Below are positions 13,700 to 14,350 of a stretch of 14,350 nucleotides of DNA, in pieces. Origin of the DNA: Candidatus Manganitrophaceae bacterium (GTDB lineage Bacteria; Nitrospirota; Nitrospiria; SBBL01; Manganitrophaceae). The position numbers and the translations under genes are program-made. The notes below the pieces were generated by a model. It did no database searches, had not been told where the DNA came from, and worked only from the letters and a program-made list of their open reading frames with translations. The DNA lies in contig SCUR01000223.1 in NCBI GenBank assembly GCA_004297235.1, positions 1 to 14,350 of the forward strand. Reading direction: 5' to 3'. Each line of letters starts with the position of its first letter. Within the stretch, counting starts at the first letter, position 1.

Positions 13700-14350
13700 A
13701 TGGAGCGTGAGAGCGAGGAATCGAAGGTTCCTGAAGCGAGAGAGGTTTTCCAACACGGTCCGATGAGCAACGGACTGACTCCTCCGGCCGTACAGCAAGA
13801 GGCCTGGGCCGCCGCGGAGGAGGGAGAGGAGAAAACCCGTTTTGCCCTTCCCGTCCTCTTCTTTATCTTGACGGTTTTTACCACCCTCTTGGCGGGGAGC
13901 TATCAAGAAGGAGGCGATCCGCTACATCGCCCGGGCGATCTGGTGAAGGGGATGCCCTTTTCATTCACCCTGATGGCGATCCTCTTCGTACATGAAATGG
14001 GACATTACGTGACGTCAAAATATTATGGCGTGAAGACGACCTTGCCCTATTTTATTCCCGGTCCCTGGGCCCCTTTCGGCATTGGAACGTTCGGCGCTTT
14101 CATTCGGATGAGGTCCCCGATCCTCCGAAAGAATGCCCTTCTCGACATCGGCGCGGCCGGCCCGATCGCCGGATTTGTCGTCTCAATCGTGGCCGTGGCG
14201 GTGGGGCTTTACTCTTCGAAGATCGTAGAAATCGAGGAGGGGAATGCGCTTCTTCGCTTGGGCGACCCGTTGATGTTTAATTTTCTGGCTTATTTTCTGG
14301 GAAAAGTTCCTCCGGCCGGTTATGATGTCGCCCTCAACTCGGTCGCGTTT
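13700..14350 (+). CDS. Site-2 protease family membrane metallopeptidase, EGY-like (C-terminus beyond window)
   Basis: 217 residues are visible and the frame is open at the window edge. The ATG at 13700 is 21 nt after the Sm-like gene, with AAGGA upstream. Residues 1-46 are a hydrophilic, Glu-rich cytoplasmic-type extension. Helix 1 is about 47-66 (RFALPVLFFILTVFTTLLAG). The zinc motif V-H98-E-M-G-H102-Y (HExxH) lies in helix 2 (about 89-105). FGIGTFGAFIRMRSPILRKNALLDIGAAGPIAGF (126-159) closely follows the motif of EGY-type (ethylene-dependent gravitropism-deficient) site-2 proteases (family M50). The third motif carrying the zinc-binding Asp should lie beyond the edge. These enzymes cut transmembrane segments of regulators such as anti-sigma factors; the target is unknown. 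Confidence 0.93.
   Translation, partial: MERESEESKVPEAREVFQHGPMSNGLTPPAVQQEAWAAAEEGEEKTRFALPVLFFILTVFTTLLAGSYQEGGDPLHRPGDLVKGMPFSFTLMAILFVHEMGHYVTSKYYGVKTTLPYFIPGPWAPFGIGTFGAFIRMRSPILRKNALLDIGAAGPIAGFVVSIVAVAVGLYSSKIVEIEEGNALLRLGDPLMFNFLAYFLGKVPPAGYDVALNSVAF

Noticed and set aside
1..14350. CRISPR arrays, insertion sequences, tRNA genes and long direct repeats
   Set aside because: Reading both strands, I saw no regularly spaced repeats, transposase genes, tRNA-like cloverleaf sequence or long duplicated blocks.

Overview
This is a GC-rich chromosomal window from a Gram-negative bacterium. Gram-negative: a lipobox-bearing secreted enzyme, an outer-membrane lipoprotein-sorting-type periplasmic protein and several Sec signal peptides. 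It looks free-living, with a large soluble hybrid sensor kinase and many small house-specific genes. I see no tRNA, rRNA, insertion sequence, phage gene or CRISPR array. The gene set would fit a Nitrospirota- or deltaproteobacteria-like lineage, but nothing here is diagnostic.

Layout, left to right. (1) A truncated ParB-N-domain protein on the minus strand (1-759), divergent from a small exported peptidoglycan-binding protein (1051-1470) that ends in a clear intrinsic terminator. (2) A 962-residue lipoprotein haem peroxidase on the minus strand (1689-4577). It belongs to the cyclooxygenase / alpha-dioxygenase branch and keeps both the catalytic tyrosine and the proximal histidine. Upstream of its promoter lies an intergenic segment (about 4692-4871) that looks like a separate structured RNA, with a sigma-54-like promoter, a folded body and a terminal T run. 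(3) A minus-strand cluster: a zf-TFIIB protein (6241-6564), a secreted beta-propeller protein (5350-6168) and a small exported protein (4949-5332). The zinc-finger gene is divergent from a small periplasmic protein (6741-7001); two good promoters flank a 16-bp perfect palindrome. (4) A two-CBS-domain protein (7136-7582) with its own promoter. (5) A sensory pair: a GAF-GAF-PAS hybrid histidine kinase (8878-11514, TTG start) followed after 4 nt by a DUF1835 protein (7911-8873). (6) An exported outer-membrane lipoprotein-sorting-like protein (11708-12520), divergent from a two-helix membrane protein (12735-13043). (7) A frame-broken remnant of an exported protein (13157-13452), then a strong promoter driving a 55-residue Sm/SH3-like protein (13511-13678) and an EGY-type site-2 protease that runs off the window (13700-14350).

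The genes do not form one pathway. A theme of envelope proteins recurs: seven of the products are predicted to be exported or membrane-bound. The best candidates for something undescribed are the structured RNA beside the peroxidase gene, the COX-like lipoprotein itself, and the tiny Sm-like protein coupled to a membrane protease. All functional calls come from reading motifs by eye; no search or folding program was run.
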